Below are positions 23,600 through 36,469 of a stretch of 64,000 bases of DNA, in pieces. Both the position numbers and the translations under genes were made by a program. How positions within the stretch are numbered: position 1 is the first letter of the stretch; each line of letters begins with the position of its first letter. The DNA lies in contig CM057152.1 of NCBI GenBank assembly GCA_029962745.1, forward strand, positions 25,338,766 through 25,402,765, given 5' to 3'. The DNA is from Echinometra lucunter (lineage: Eukaryota; Echinodermata; Echinoidea; Camarodonta; Echinometridae). The notes below the pieces were generated by a model. That model saw nothing but the letters and a program-made list of their open reading frames with translations, was not told the origin of the DNA and did not search any database.

Positions 23600-25190
23600 T
23601 ACCTTAAGAATCAAAAAGCTACACATGTACTATTGAACTCTGATATGGCCATGCGTTTTGAACTGGGCCAGTAAATAGGTGGATTTGTTACATTTGCGTG
23701 ACAGCTTTGCACCTATTTTTGTAATAAGAGCAAAATCACTAAATATCATTAAGAGAACTTGTTTTCACTTCTAGTGATATATACTACGGCTTATTTCAAT
23801 TAAACAACTTTGGAATGATACTATCAGGTTTGCCTCTATTTATAAATCATTAATCTTTGTAATTTTAGGAAGAAAAGTTTTCAGTAATTAATTTGGTTAT
23901 CAAAGTGGCAAACGAGTTTTCATCTTCATTACCCCTAATGGATATCATTTGAGTTGAGTTTTTGTTTTTAAAATATCAACTGAAATTCAATGATTTAGTG
24001 TGATTTTGAAACTGCTAATCAAGAAATTACCTTCTTATTACTGGTGTGAAAAAAGGAATATGTGGATCGAGCCATACCTTTTTACATGACGGACCTGCAA
24101 TACATTACCATGTGATGAGTTGGGGTTCTTTCGAAAACTTTAACCATTGTAAGCAGTGTGCTTTTGGAGCTAAACGTAAATCTGGACAAGTTCTTAATTT
24201 TACATTAGTCATTTATTAATGAATTTATGTATACATCAACATGAAGGCAGTAAATTCTGTTTTCCAAACAAGAGCACAATGTCCCGTAGGCAATACTTAG
24301 ACTTGTTATGAATGACATCTTGTAGAGGTCCTACCTAAAACTATAAAAGGAAGAGGAAAATGGGGATACATGTAATGACTTGATATTATTTCTATTTATA
24401 CCAGATAATGTAGGAATTTATTATTTGCTTCAATTAAGAAATTTCTAATGAGGATATATACAGAGTAATTACTGATACTTTCAAATACAGTGAAAATGTT
24501 GGTGCATTAAAATTATTAATGAAAAGGCTTGTGCAAAATCATTTCAATTTTATTGAGCCCCAAGATGCTTTATATGTATAGAAAGGTCGTACTGAGAAGA
24601 ATGCAAACATGTAAGAATTAGCTTTGTAGGGTACCGTACATCAAACTTTTTCACACTGCATCAAACTTTCAAAATATTTTGTATGCTTTTTTTTGTACTT
24701 AAGGTTCCACAACTCGTTAGCATTACACCCAACTTTTAAATGCATTTTGGAATCCTCACCTAATTTCCGTCAAGAAAATGTATACTTTTCTATAACTTTA
24801 GTTAAAGGGTCTGAAAATATTGGGGGTTTGAATTAAAATGTGCATGATTTATGCGTGAAAAACACATACTGCCACAGTTCAAAATGCATGGCCACAGGAA
24901 TTAAGTTTTGATAGAAACTTGCTATTAGAAATTAATTGTGAATTGCAAATTATGATGTTCTTAGACCAGAAAAAGAGACTTCATGGAAGTCACAAACTCA
25001 CATTTTCATAGAAATGTCACATTTGTCATACTAATCAGAACAACCTAGAATTTCTTATCTTTCAATCTTTTAAACTTTCTACCAATATCACTTGGATGAC
25101 ATCATTTGCAGTATTGAACATTCACTCTAAGTTTTGTTTCATTCTAACAAAATTAATTTTCTAAAACTATCAGAAGTCAAGATATCATTG
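23600..25190. other. AT-rich non-coding stretch, nothing recognised
   Basis: No gene, tandem array or element end was recognised in this part of the ESF1 intron. Confidence 0.5.
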
Positions 25191-25192
25191 TA

Positions 25193-25530
25193 ATGACGTT
25201 CACACTATGTCCCGTTTACGGGGGGAAGGAGGGAGAGATCTTATCTTTTTTACAACCGAGCTTCCACACTATGTTCGAATCCCCCGCTATGCGGCAGACA
25301 AATCACGACTGTCGGTGCGTTAGGTCACCGTGTACGGTGAATTTTTGCGCATGCGCATTTATGATAAAAACAGGTGCAAGATATCAAATTACGAGCCAAG
25401 GTCCAAAAACCCAACGTGTTGGGGAGGGGGGGGGGGGGGGGGGGGGGGGGGAGACGGGGAGAAGTCCCAGCGAGCGTCCACACTATGCGTTTGCTGGGGG
25501 ATAGTCTGAATGCAGGGTTAAATTGCATAT
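25193..25530. repeat. Short element-like segment with CACACTATG words, NRF1-type palindrome and G26 run
   Basis: TCACACTATG, TCCACACTATG and TCCACACTATGCG occur near 25199, 25261 and 25476. A perfect palindrome TGCGCATGCGCA lies at 25346-25357 and an uninterrupted G26 run at 25426-25451. The GC content contrasts with the AT-rich surroundings, suggesting an inserted element, but ends and a target duplication were not identified. Confidence 0.45.
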
Positions 25531-26159
25531 GTACATGTACATGTATTACATGCACATTTCTTTCTTCAGAATATCAAAGTTATTAAGGATAATAAAAATC
25601 TACAAAATCACACAAATACATGTATATTCTCATAAGAATAAAAGTCTATGCCTTATGCAATACCCATTTTTCTTCGTCCTGTTTCATTTACTCTGTGCAA
25701 GTTCCTACTCTCATTACATGTATGTCTCAATTTACTAAACTATATGTTCTTTATTCGTGTCTTTCATGATTCCTACATGTATACAGGCTACTCTAGATTA
25801 CTGGATATAACGAGCACGGATACAATGAGGTTCCATTACAAAGAGGATATCTTCTCGGTCCCCAGAGATATGCAACCCAATGGCCCACCAACCCGCTTAC
25901 AACATGCACAGTTATAGCAAGATATTTGTGATAACAAGCTTATCCCACTGACCGCAAGACGTAGAAAACTAGAAGTATCGCCATTGCCCAGCAACGGAAT
26001 TGTATCACCAGCTCGTGAAATCTCTACGGTAACAATAGAACCTCTCATTAAAAAGAAGGGTTATTCCATGAAATACTAACCCTTCTCCAACCTCCCCCCT
26101 CCCCCCAACCAAGCCCTATCAGATAAAACAAACAGAATCAAATTCAGCTACATGTACAA

Positions 26160-27870
26160 ATAAAGAATCAACATTTTTGTGATTTTGGTATATATTGTAA
26201 TTTGACTGCATTTGACCTTTGACCTACAAACATGGACTTTGACCACAACTAACATGGAGGTCCCTGTAAGCCATCTGCCATCCAAGTTAGGTTACAAATG
26301 GGCTTATGGTTTATCACACTGAGGTCCCTGTAAGGCATGTACTAGCGTCGGAAATACACGAGGGCGATGGGCGATTTTGCCCTCATGACAGCCCAAATAG
26401 CCCCTAAAATTCTCAAAACCTAATGCTTTGGGGCGACTATTTATTTCAGAGTCACCCCAATATATATGCCCCTTTTGAAAGTTTTAACAGTTTTTCTGAG
26501 CGAGTAAACCTTTATGATTTCCATTCGGCTCCCCCAAAATATCATCCTAGAATCCCACCAATATGCCCTCCGGCGGTTTTATCAATGATGATATTTAGTC
26601 AAGAGAGTCAAGTGTCAGATGCCTCTGTATATTTGGTTCAAGAAATTTATCACCTCAAAATGAGTCTGAAATCACAAAAACGGCTAAATTTCTGAGTTCA
26701 GTCCCACACATAGTCTTTCGAGTCGGTTGTGAGATGATCGAAATTCAACAAGTAATATCACCCCAAAAGTATCAGAAAAGGTATTTATATGTTTAAAACT
26801 TACTTTAAATGTGATACTTGGCTGTCTCTTTTAGCTTTTGTCGAATGAAGGTGTATTCTAGAATATGAAAACTAGTTATTTTTTCACAAAAGATTGCCTT
26901 GCGATGAGGACTTTCTGACTCCCTGCTGTGACTGCAGATATTTCTAGTGTGGCCGGGCATGTGATCCTAACATATCATTCAGTGATCTCTTTGAGTTACT
27001 TTGAGCATTTGACAGTACAAATCCCCAATCTAATACAGTTTACAGTTATAAATGTTCTGTGCTTTTATGCAATATAGTGAGTCTAAGAATGCCAACGGAT
27101 ACTTTAAAAGGTTACAGATATGCAACAAAAAGTAGCCCCTTAATAAGAAAAATAGGGCCAAGATATTCAGTGGTAGCCCCAATGTAAAAAAAAAAAAATA
27201 GCCCCTAAAAAAAAAATTAATTCCTATGCTGGCATGTACCATTAAGTTGGGTTACAAATGGGCTAGTGGTTTAAAAGTTACCAGCCCCAGTAGAAAATGT
27301 TAACATTTGACCTCATTTGACCTTTGACCTACAAGCATGACCTTTGACCCCCAAATTGCATTGAGGTCCTTTATAGAGCATCTACCATCCAAGTTTGGTT
27401 CATACAGGCAAATGGTCGCAAAGTTATTTAAATTTTATACTAATTTGACCTGTGACCTTTGCTCCTCAAATTAAATTGAGGTCCCAAGTTTGGTTACAAA
27501 TGGGCTTGTGGTTCAAAGTTACTAACCAAAGTAAAAATGTTAACATTTGACGTCATTTGACATTTGACCTACCTACATGACCTCTGACCACTAAATTACA
27601 TTGAGGTTCCTATAGATCATCTACCATCAAAATTTGGTTCCAAATGGGCAAACGGTCGCAAATTTATTCAAGTTTTATACTCATTTGACCTTTGACCCCC
27701 AAATTAAATTCAGGTCCTTATAGAGCATCTACCATCCAAGTTTTTTTACAAATGGGCTAGTGGTTTAAAAGTTACTAACCCCCGCAGAAAATGTTAACAT
27801 TTGACGTTATTTGACCTTTTACCTCCATGAGTCATATCAGTATATATCAGTATATAATTTAAATACTTCA
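26160..27870 (+). repeat. Tandem TTTGACCTTTGACC repeat block, interrupted
   Basis: Repeated units of about 150 bases containing ATTTGACCTTTGACC, GAGGTCC, CATCTACCATCCAAGTTTGG and ACAAATGGGC. Perfect DR1 sites TGACCTTTGACCT lie at 26213-26225 and 27318-27330. It is related in wording to, but distinct from, the GCCTCCGC-ended repeats. The block is split by the transposon at 26343-27230. Confidence 0.75.
26343..27230. mobile_element. DNA transposon with GCCCCTAAA end words, 8-9-bp TSD GGCATGTA(C)
   Basis: GGCATGTAC is present at 26334-26342 and 27231-27239, and the flanks rejoin to give a normal repeat unit (TGTAAGGCATGTACCATTAAG). The left end, GCGTCGGAAATACACGAGGG, resembles the ends at 10637 and 54103. 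Inside both ends lie TAGCCCCTAAAA-like words. No coding capacity. Assigned to the same family as 54103-55409 with moderate confidence. Confidence 0.75.
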
Positions 27871-27889
27871 ATTATTTAAATTTACTTAT

Positions 27890-29380
27890 GGAAAGGAGTA
27901 TTCAAACTTTTTCAGCACTGCCTCCTGACGGAATACAGGGTCCTGAGTATTGACCAGACTGCACGGTTGTATCTGAAGTTTCTGTTTCTGTTTCTGTATA
28001 CATGCATCTTGGTGTGTCATACGTTAAGGTAAATTGTACACATCACTTTTGATTACAGCATGTAAAGCTTGCATTAGCAATGTGGTTATGCTTTCTCCAT
28101 ATTTGCTTTTAGGTATTTCAACTGTGAATATACAAAATTGTAGTTTAAATCTAACTTGGGGAAAGAAGTATTCAAAATTTTCAGAAATTGTCTCTTGACC
28201 AAACCTTGAATTGTAATTTTTAAGAGTAGGAGTGCAAATCATGACTATCACCATCAGAAAGGACTCATTCTGTATACACCAAATACACCAGTAGCCTGCA
28301 CTAGTTTCTATCTGTACATCAGTTGCTACATGCGCATTGTTTTTATAGCATTGGGAACTAATTAAGATTCATAAATGAATGAAATACGGTCAGACTACAT
28401 CAATAGACAGCACATATCTTATCATTAAGCTGCATGGAAATAGCGATCACTAGACATAGCAAAATGCCAACGTTGCTAGGGAGCAGGCAGTCCTTAGCAA
28501 CCAATTTCTGCGCAATTAGTCAATATCACAGTGTTAACTTCAGAGTCCTACAACTTTTTTGTTAGATAAGTGATGAAGTTGAAACTTGCATATGATATTG
28601 ACCATAGATATGGACAATTTTTTGAGAAAGTCTGAAATTATTAGTCATCAGGACTATTGAAATACGCCGAAATATGTATTTTGATGCAATTAAGATTTTG
28701 GGTAAAAAAGGTAAAATTTCACATATTTGAGCCAAAAATGTTATGTAAATCATCTTCCAACCCATCAAAAGTGACATCACTGTGTAGGGAATTTAATACT
28801 CTTTAATATGATGTATCATACGTGAAAAATAGATGTTTTATTAAATATTTACATTCAAAACAGTTCAATACTAGTTTACAAGGCAGCCATTTTGGAAAAA
28901 TGGCCGCCATTTCTTTTCAGCAGCGTAATTTCAAGGTAGTCCACCTGGAAGTTGCGCAGTATGATCTCATGAACACATTGACACCCAACAACCTTTTACA
29001 GCATTCCGTGTCTCAAAAACCCTGAAAATGGGGTTTTGCCCCCTAGGTATTTGAGGCATGTTATGCATAGGTTACTTTCTCTGCACACATCATGTTTTAC
29101 CACAGTATGTAAATTTACACAAGCAAACTTAACAGTTGACTTGAGGTTATGCTTTCTATATGCATGCATTTAACAGTGAGGTTATGCTTTCTATATACAT
29201 GCATTTAGGCATGCCATTTGTGTGTTGCTTTTTTTATTCAACTAGGGGAAAGAAGTATTCAAACCTTTTTTTTGGAAAGTGCCTCGTGATGGAATATAAG
29301 GTTCAAGTATTGACCAGACCTGAATGGTCGCATCAGTTTGCATTTCTGTATACATGTACATGCATCTTAGCGTGTACATG
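27890..29380. repeat. Degenerate repeat with GAGGTTATGCTTTCT units
   Basis: The phrase GGTTATGCTTTCT with a CACAGTATGTAAA-type neighbour recurs near 28085, 29150, 29178 and again beyond the inserted transposon at 33020 and 33100. This shows that 27890-29380 and 33020-33140 were once continuous. No gene is visible; a loose GGGGAAAGAAGTATTCAAA phrase also repeats (27893, 28158, 29243). Confidence 0.6.
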
Positions 29381-30877
29381 TATAGGCAAAGCTCCACACT
29401 AACTTTTTTTCTTGGTGGCCAGTTTGGGCCACCAAAATTATTATTTCTTTTTTTTGGTGGCCCGAGAATGAAATTTGGTGGCCCGAAAAAAACAAAGAAA
29501 AACATAAGAAATTTAAAGATTATCATAAAACGTTGTTAGAATGATTAAAACCCAGTGTTTTACCCTCCTATGCCCTGAAATGATCATATTCAGTGATAAA
29601 GTTGCAGATTATTTTATGATTCTTCCTTTCAATGACCCTTCAATGTAGGGCTGTTTTGAAAGCCCATTTTTGGTATTTGTGACGGTCATTTTTTTTGACG
29701 ATTAATCGACTACTCGGTACTTTCATTTGGCCAGTCGGCCGACCACTCCAGCTGTTCGTAGCCTGCCACCATTCAGCCCCGCGCCGGAGCTGCACCTGTG
29801 CTGCAGCACCGGAGTGAGGCCAGTCCCATACCCATATAACAGCGTGTGCAATATCCCTAACGGTTATGTCTGATTTTCATAAAGAAACTTGGCAATAAAG
29901 CAGCTTTGAAAAGAACTGTATTCCTTGTCCAGTTCATAAAAATTCAAATCATAGCCTCCTACCTATTTTTGTGAGGACCGAATAAAAAATCCTGGTCAAA
30001 TAAAGCCAAATAGATCAGCATTTGCTTGATATTTCATCGATAATTGGTGAAATCATGTTTCAATTATTCGTCAGCTGACAAGAGATGGCACCAACCCGGA
30101 AGTGGAGCGTAACAGTCAGTGCACAAAATCCCATTCGGCCGAGTGGAAACTACGTATACATTACGATGAAAGCGCTTGGCAGTCATTTGAAATCGAACTC
30201 CAATGATTGAAATCCCCATCACAAATCGCCAGCAAGGGCATATAACTAACGAACAAGCGCTTACTTGCAAGTATGAATGTTTTTTTTCTTGGTAATATCC
30301 CTTCCTCTTCGTTCATTGCTATGTTCCAAAAATATTTTGCCACACTGACTATGATAGCGTATCTTTGATTACGTTAGTGAGCTCACTTGCTTACGGTGCA
30401 TATCGCTGTGGTGAACGATGGTGCAATGCGCGATTAAGTCACTCTCTCACACACACACACACACATTAGGGCTTACGGCTTCCGAATATTATTGAAACAC
30501 TTGTTTTCGCTGCGCGAGACATAAGAGTTTGGTGATCAAAAAAGATATTCTCATGTGAATTTAAGGCGTCTAAATGACATAATCACACCTTAAAACTTTG
30601 AAATGGAGAGAAGCATTCTTGATTTCATTAATGATTTTGCATTTTTGATGGATTATTCTGAAGTTCAAGCTATGTTTCCGAGTGGTCGATAGAAATTCTA
30701 TAATTCTTGTGTGAAAATTTCGGACGTTTAATCGTGTACTAGACTCGAAACAGGCCTAGTGTGGTGCGCGGAAAATACACACGGCCGCAGACCGAGGCCT
30801 ATATATACTGCCATAAGACTAATCTAACTTTCATTTGAGGTCGGATAGCTCACCGCAGCTAGATCCAGGTGCAATTA

Positions 30878-32776
30878 CCGTAATTAACGTTCTATAAACC
30901 GCACACATGTATTAACCGCACCCCCAATTTTTGACCCCCTCTGGTGAAAAAAAAATACACACATAAACCCTTCTTCTCTCACTCTGAACAACATTTCGTA
31001 TTTCCAAACAAAATGGAAAATCAGACATGAAATGAAAGGATTCAGTAAACTAAATACCAGTTTAAAAAGAAGAAAAGGAAGAGTAGTTCAATCTACATTC
31101 CGATTGTCCCGGCGACAGCTGCTCTTATATCCAACTTTCCACCATCATATAGCCACCGAATCCCGTTATAGTTGGCGATCTATACACACTCAAACACACG
31201 CATCGTGATACACGGATGATGCTCATCTCGCACGCACTGTACTTTTGCAATGCAGACGAGGCTGGCTTTAGTCAGGTGACAAAGCTTTAGTCAGGTGACG
31301 AAGCTTTAGTCATGTGACATTTTGAAGGTCCCCGGATGCGTAAGTGGAATGTTGAATTCCCTTGCAAGACACACGCATCCCAGATGCAACGCTCGTAGCT
31401 GGCATTGCTGTTTGGCAATGCAGACGAGGCTGGCTTTCGTCAGATGACGTAATTTTAGTCATGTGACATTTTGAAAGTCCCCGGATGCGCAAGGGACATT
31501 CAGAGCAAGTTGAATTCCCTTGCAAGACACACGCATCCCAGATGCAACGCTCGTAGCTGGCATTGCTTTTTGGCAATGCAGACGAGGCTGGCTTTCGTCA
31601 GATGATGTAATTTTAGTCATGTGACATTTTGAAAGTCCCCGGATGCGCAAGGGACATGTCAGAGCAAGTTGAATTCCCTTGCAAGACACACGCATCCCAG
31701 ATGCAATGCTCGTAGCTGGCATTGCTTTTTGGCAATGCAGACGAGGCTGGCTTTAGTCAGATGACGTAATTTTAATCATGCGACATTTTGAGAGTCCCCG
31801 GATGCGCAAGGGACATGTCAGAGCAAGTTGAATTCCCTTGCAAGACACACGCATCCCAGATGCACCGCTCATAGCTGGCATTGCTGTTTGGCAATGCAGA
31901 CGAGGCTGGCTTCAGTCAGATGACGTAATTTTAGTCAGGTGACATTTTGAAAGTCCCCGGATGCGCAAGGGACATGTCAGAGCAAGTTGAATTCCCTTGC
32001 AAGACACACGCATCCCAGATGCAATGCTCGTAGCTGGCATTGCTTTTTGGCAATGCAGACGAGGCTGGCTTTAGTCAGATGACGTAATTTTAATCATGCG
32101 ACATTTTGAGAGTCCCCGGATGCGCAAGGGACATGTCAGAGCAAGTTGAATTCCCTTGCAAGACACACGCATCCCAGATGCACCGCTCATAGCTGGCATT
32201 GCTGTTTGGCAATGCAGACGAGGCTGGCTTCAGTCAGATGACGTAATTTTAGTCAGGTGACATTTTGAAAGTCCCCGGATGCGTAAGTGGAAAGTTTTAT
32301 TCCCTTGCAAGACGCATGCATCACAGACGCAAGGCTCGTCGATGGCATTGCACTTTCCCCAATGCAGACGAGGCTGGGCTTTAGTCAGATGACGTCATTT
32401 TAGTCATGAGACATTTTGAAAGTCCCCGGATGCGTTAGGGACATGTCCATGCAAGTTGAATTCCCTTGCAAGATACATGACGCACCATGCACACAACAGT
32501 CCACACTCTCGTGAGTGTCGGCACAGGAAATATCATGCTGCTAATTGCAACGTGAAATTAACTTTTCAAAACAAGAATTTCAACCTGTAAACTTCTGTAA
32601 ATTGTAAGTTCTTACTTGCCGAACGTTACCGGGACCTTATACCCGCTAAATAACTTGTCTGTATGGATGACTGACTCTTGTTATTCCTGGCGAATTCTGG
32701 CCAAGACCTGTCATTGTGTATTAACCGCACCCCGACTTTTCACTCTTCCCGGCGATTTATACAACGTTAATTACGG
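30878..32776. mobile_element. Nested mariner-like element with TA target, carrying a tandem array
   Basis: Ends are CCGTAATTAACGTT and its complement AACGTTAATTACGG, each bordered by TA. Subterminal inverted phrases TATTAACCGCACCCC support the pairing. The interior is mostly the 159-bp array plus short unique sequence and has no transposase. It sits wholly inside the 29387-33012 element, so it is younger. Confidence 0.75.
31247..32480 (+). repeat. 159-bp tandem array, about 7.5 copies, with a 318-bp higher-order duplication
   Basis: GCAATGCAGACGAGGCTGGC recurs at 31247, 31415, 31573, 31732, 31891, 32050, 32209 and near 32360, giving spacings of 168, 158, 159, 159, 159, 159 and 151. Units starting at 31732 and 32050 share private variants (TAATCATGCGACATTTTGAG, CACCGCTCATAGC), as do 31891 and 32209 (CTTCAGTCAGATG, TTAGTCAGGTGAC). 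A two-unit block was therefore duplicated recently. Each unit holds GATGACGTAAT and GTCATGTGAC-type motifs. Minus-strand open frames here merely follow the period, which is a multiple of three. Confidence 0.9.
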
Positions 32777-33532
32777 TAGAGTGGTGTTGCGCTAACTCAA
32801 ACTGCGTCGTCGCTGATGAACCGCGAACAAACTGACTTGCAATTCAGATCGCAGAAGGAGCTAAAATGTGTACAATTAACACACACGTAAATTGCGTTAA
32901 CTTAAATTTTTCTGATTGCCCGATTCGGGCCACCAAACTTATCACTTTTTGAAAAATGGTGGCCCGGGAGCCAATTTTGGTGGCCCCGGGCCACCGCTAA
33001 TGTCGAGCCTTGGTATAGGTTATGCTTTCTGTCCACATCATTCTTTATCACAGCATGTATAAAACTTGCACTGGAAGATTCAACAGATGAGGTTATGCTT
33101 CCTTTATACATGTACATGTATGAGCATTTTAGGCATGTCATATGTAATACCTGCATTGTTATGCTGTATATGTATGCACTGTAAGGGCAATATAGCAAAG
33201 GGGGGGGGGGGGGGGGGGTCCAACAATTTGAACAATCTGCGCTGGGCATTCTTATTCCTATCACTTTTCTCACACGAGTGCTTTCATATTTTCATAATTA
33301 TACATTAGGGAATTCATGAGGGAGAGTCCAATATGTGTACATGATATGATACTTGATGCATTATGCCCTTTCCTATATATTTTGTCATATTGTCTCCTAC
33401 CTCTGCCACGCAGTTTTGCTTTTCTCTTCTTTTTATCATGAGATAATTTACTGTCTCCTTATCTTCACCCAGGCTTCTTCACACCAGAGTACCTTCCATG
33501 TTGATTCTTGTGAGTCGGTTATGTGTTATGTT

Positions 33533-34229
33533 CAGGGAAATGTCGACATAACGAGGTCAGCTATAACGAGGTAACGGCTATAACGAAGGTTTTGTCACGG
33601 TCCCAAATTTACTTACGTGTAAGTCTATGGCGGCATGAACCTGTTATAACGAGATCGGCTATACAGAGATATCGGATATAACGAGCTAAATCTTGAGCCC
33701 CTAAAACAAAGAAAAACATTGATAATCATGCCCGTTATAATGAGCAAGCAAATTTCACTGCAGCTTCATCGACAAAAATCTCAGCAGAGAAAACGGCACC
33801 GCCACTGGCACATACAAGTCCAGCTGGCTCAGCTGGCAATCGATATGATGCATGCAGATTGCGTGTTTTTATTTGTATCATAGTAGTACAGCGCACAACT
33901 TTTTTTTTTCATACCTCGGCACAGGCAACCTCGATGGTGTGACGGACTTTCTTTTCATCGGTAATTTTGGCATCTGAAATTAGTACTTTAAACACATTTC
34001 CCGATATTATCCAGAATATTATTAGCTAGATCAGAGGTTGAAATTATTATCAATGCCTCTGTAGCTGCAAAATGAGTTCATAAATAGTGGCAGCAGACCT
34101 CCGTACATTCATGTATGTACATGTAGTCCCATACATACATTTTTTTGTTTGTTCTGATATAACGATGTAACGGCTATAACGAGGAAAAACCTTGGGTCCC
34201 GATGACCTCATTATACCGAGTTTCCCCAG
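33533..34229. mobile_element. Pogo-like MITE with ATAACGAGG words
   Basis: Left end CAGGGAAATGTCGACATAAC; right end read inward CTGGGGAAACTCGGTATAAT, both followed by GAGGTCA. TA follows the right end; the left flank has TT, one mismatch from TA. The words GGCTATAACGAGG and CTATAACGAAGG are repeated inside. CTCGxTATAACGA-type ends are common in pogo/Tigger-like elements. The interior is non-coding. Confidence 0.65.
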
Positions 34230-34269
34230 TATTATGTATGTGTGGGTGGGCATGCGTTGGTGCGTGTGT

Positions 34270-36420
34270 CTTGCAAAATTATTTTCGAGAATACTTTACA
34301 ATAGGCTCCAAGTGTACATTGAAGAAAACAATATAATAACTCCCAATCAAATAGGTTTTAGAAAGGGCAGTAGAACTAGTGACCATATATTCACCCTGAA
34401 AACGCTAGTAGATAAAATGTTTAAAAAGAAAAAATATTTGTATGTATGCTTTGTAGATTTTCGCAAAGCTTTTGATCTTGTAAACAGAAAAGCCCTACTT
34501 TTTAAATTAAAAAACTATAATATATCTGGACCATTCTACGACATCATTGAAAATATGTATAATGATGTACGATTCTCCATTAAATTGCAAGTCAAAATAA
34601 CCCAATCTTTTCCTACTTCAGTAGGCGTAAAACAAGGATGTGTATTGAGCCCAACACTCTTTTCTTTATATATAAATGATATTATAGATTCTTTTGGTAA
34701 TGACTGTCACCCTGTAACATTCAATTCCGGAGGAAAAATTTCATGTCTTCTATATGCAGATGATCTCGTCATAATATCCGAAAAGGAATGCGGACTTCAA
34801 ACAGCACTAAACAACTTAAAGGAATATTGTGTAAAGTGGAACCTAGAAATCAATACGGGAAAGACTAAAGTAATGATTTTCAATAAAGCAGGGAGAAGAA
34901 TGAACAAAAACTCATTTTTATTTGATAACACGGAGATAGAAATAACTAACGAGTACAAATATCTAGGAATAATCTTTAAACCATCGGGCACATTTACGCA
35001 CGCTATCAAACACTTAGTTGACAAAGCCAAGAAAGCTGTATTCAGCATACGGAATATATTTCCCAAAGACAGAATATCCCTAATACCATACTTAAAACTT
35101 TTTGATACCTGTGTAAAGCCAATTCTTCTCTATAATTCTGAAATATGGGGGCTTGAATATTTAATAAGAGAGACAAAAGAATTAGAAAATTGCTACAAAA
35201 CATTCCTTCCTGAATCTCTACAATTAAAATTTCTAAAAGTTATCATTGGTACTACAGATCTGCGATGAACAGTGCCATCTTAGCAGAAACTGGACGTTTC
35301 CCCCTCGCTCTAACATCTTTTAAAAATACCATCGGCTTCTGGTACCACACTATAAACTCCACTGAAAGCACATTAGTAAATCAAACTTATATTGAGGCAA
35401 AAACCTTAATATAAATTACTGCAAACATATGGAATCATTTTTGAAAATATTAGGTTTCTCCCATGTCTGGCAAAACCATAATACATTCTCTATTAACAGG
35501 TTAAAGAAAGCTATACTAAACAAACTAGAAGATAGGTATATTAAAGCTTGGAAAGCCAATCTAACAAATGAAAATAATACTGAATACACTACCAAATTAA
35601 AAACCTATAAAACCTTTAAATCAGATTACAAAATGGAAAATTATTTGTTACTTGATATTGACAAATCACAGATAGCTAATTATATCAAAATCAGAATAAG
35701 CAATAGTAACCTCATGATTGAAGATGGTCGATACAAAAAAATGGCCCTCATTGACAGAATATGCCCCCTTTGTAAAACTGGCATTGAAGACGAAATACAT
35801 TTCCTGATCACATGTACCCACTTAAATGATATCAGATTTAAATTATTCTCTAACCTTAATAATATAGTACCGGATTTTCAATATCTAAACAATGACGAGA
35901 AATTCAAATTTTTGATGACGAACGCTGAAAGCGATATAAACTCAATAATGATACCTGCAATAAGCCGAATGTACGATAAACGATTGGAACTAATAGAAAA
36001 TAATAAATCATAAATTTGAACAGCTTGCTCCCGGGGGGCTAAACCCGCTATAGGTAATTTAAATTGGGCCAGGGACTTATGCGAGGTTTGGCTGCTTTTT
36101 GTTTTTTGTTTTGTTTGTTTGTTTGTTTGTTTGTTTGTTTGTTTTTTATATACTTAAAAGTTGTTTTAATCGAATATATTGTGTCATATTCTAGTATATA
36201 TCTATCATATTCTGTTACATTTTGTTATATTCTGTTATGTTTTCGTGGAAATCCTGATACACATTGCTATTTATGTTATACTTTGTTCTTTTTATGTTAT
36301 ATTTTATTTTGTAAAAAATTTTTGTTGATGTTTTAAAAAAAAAAAAAAAAAAAAAATTGAGAATAATCCAATTTGTCTGGATTACAAATCAATAAAAGCT
36401 GAATTGTGTGTATGTGTGTA
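34270..36420 (+). pseudogene. 5'-truncated LINE with reverse transcriptase, two frameshifts
   Basis: Homology starts in the middle of an RT domain (LFSRILYNRL). RT motifs in order: NQIGFRKGSRTSDHIF, VDFRKAFD, GVKQGCVLSP, YADDLV (about 34750) and KYLGIIF. The frame breaks near 35255-35265 and again near 35405, then continues to a stop at 36013. The last part holds a zinc finger, CPLCKTG then H and C (C-x2-C-x8-H-x4-C, about 35763-35816). The first 25 or so codons of the open frame at 34192 come from the upstream MITE, not the LINE. The 3' region has GTTT repeats (36108-36142), an A-run (about 36336) and an AATAAA near 36391. The clade (Jockey/CR1/I type) is not settled. Confidence 0.85.
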
Positions 36421-36423
36421 GTT

Positions 36424-36425
<2 letters not shown>

Positions 36426-36463
<38 letters not shown>
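36426..36463 (+). repeat. Uninterrupted G38 tract
   Basis: Thirty-eight consecutive G, immediately after the LINE 3' end. The true length is uncertain because sequencers miscount such runs. Confidence 0.85.
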
Positions 36464-36464
<1 letters not shown>

Positions 36465-36469
36465 GATCG

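Larger units (their letters stand above)
29387..33012. mobile_element. 3.6-kb DNA transposon with GTGGCCCG end words, 7-bp TSD GTATAGG
   Basis: Flanked exactly by GTATAGG (29380-29386 and 33013-33019). Ends are CAAAGCTCCACACTAAC and, inward from the right, CAAGGCTCGACATTAGC, closely matching the ends of 17035-18997. The words GGTGGCC, GGGCCACC and GGTGGCCCG are repeated in inverted orientation inside both ends. Interior pieces (CCCGGAAGTG near 30096, ACTAACGAACAAGC near 30246) match the 17-kb and 41-kb elements. A second element with a tandem array has inserted at 30878-32776. No transposase was recognised. Confidence 0.85.

Noticed and set aside
31310..31722. Overlapping minus-strand open frames with repeated peptides
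   Set aside because: They follow the 159-bp tandem repeat, whose length is a multiple of three. No independent coding evidence.
31247..32480. CRISPR-like array
   Set aside because: The whole 159-base unit repeats with no unique spacers; eukaryotic tandem repeat.
34192..34266. N-terminus of the LINE open frame
   Set aside because: Derived from the neighbouring MITE end, with no RT homology.
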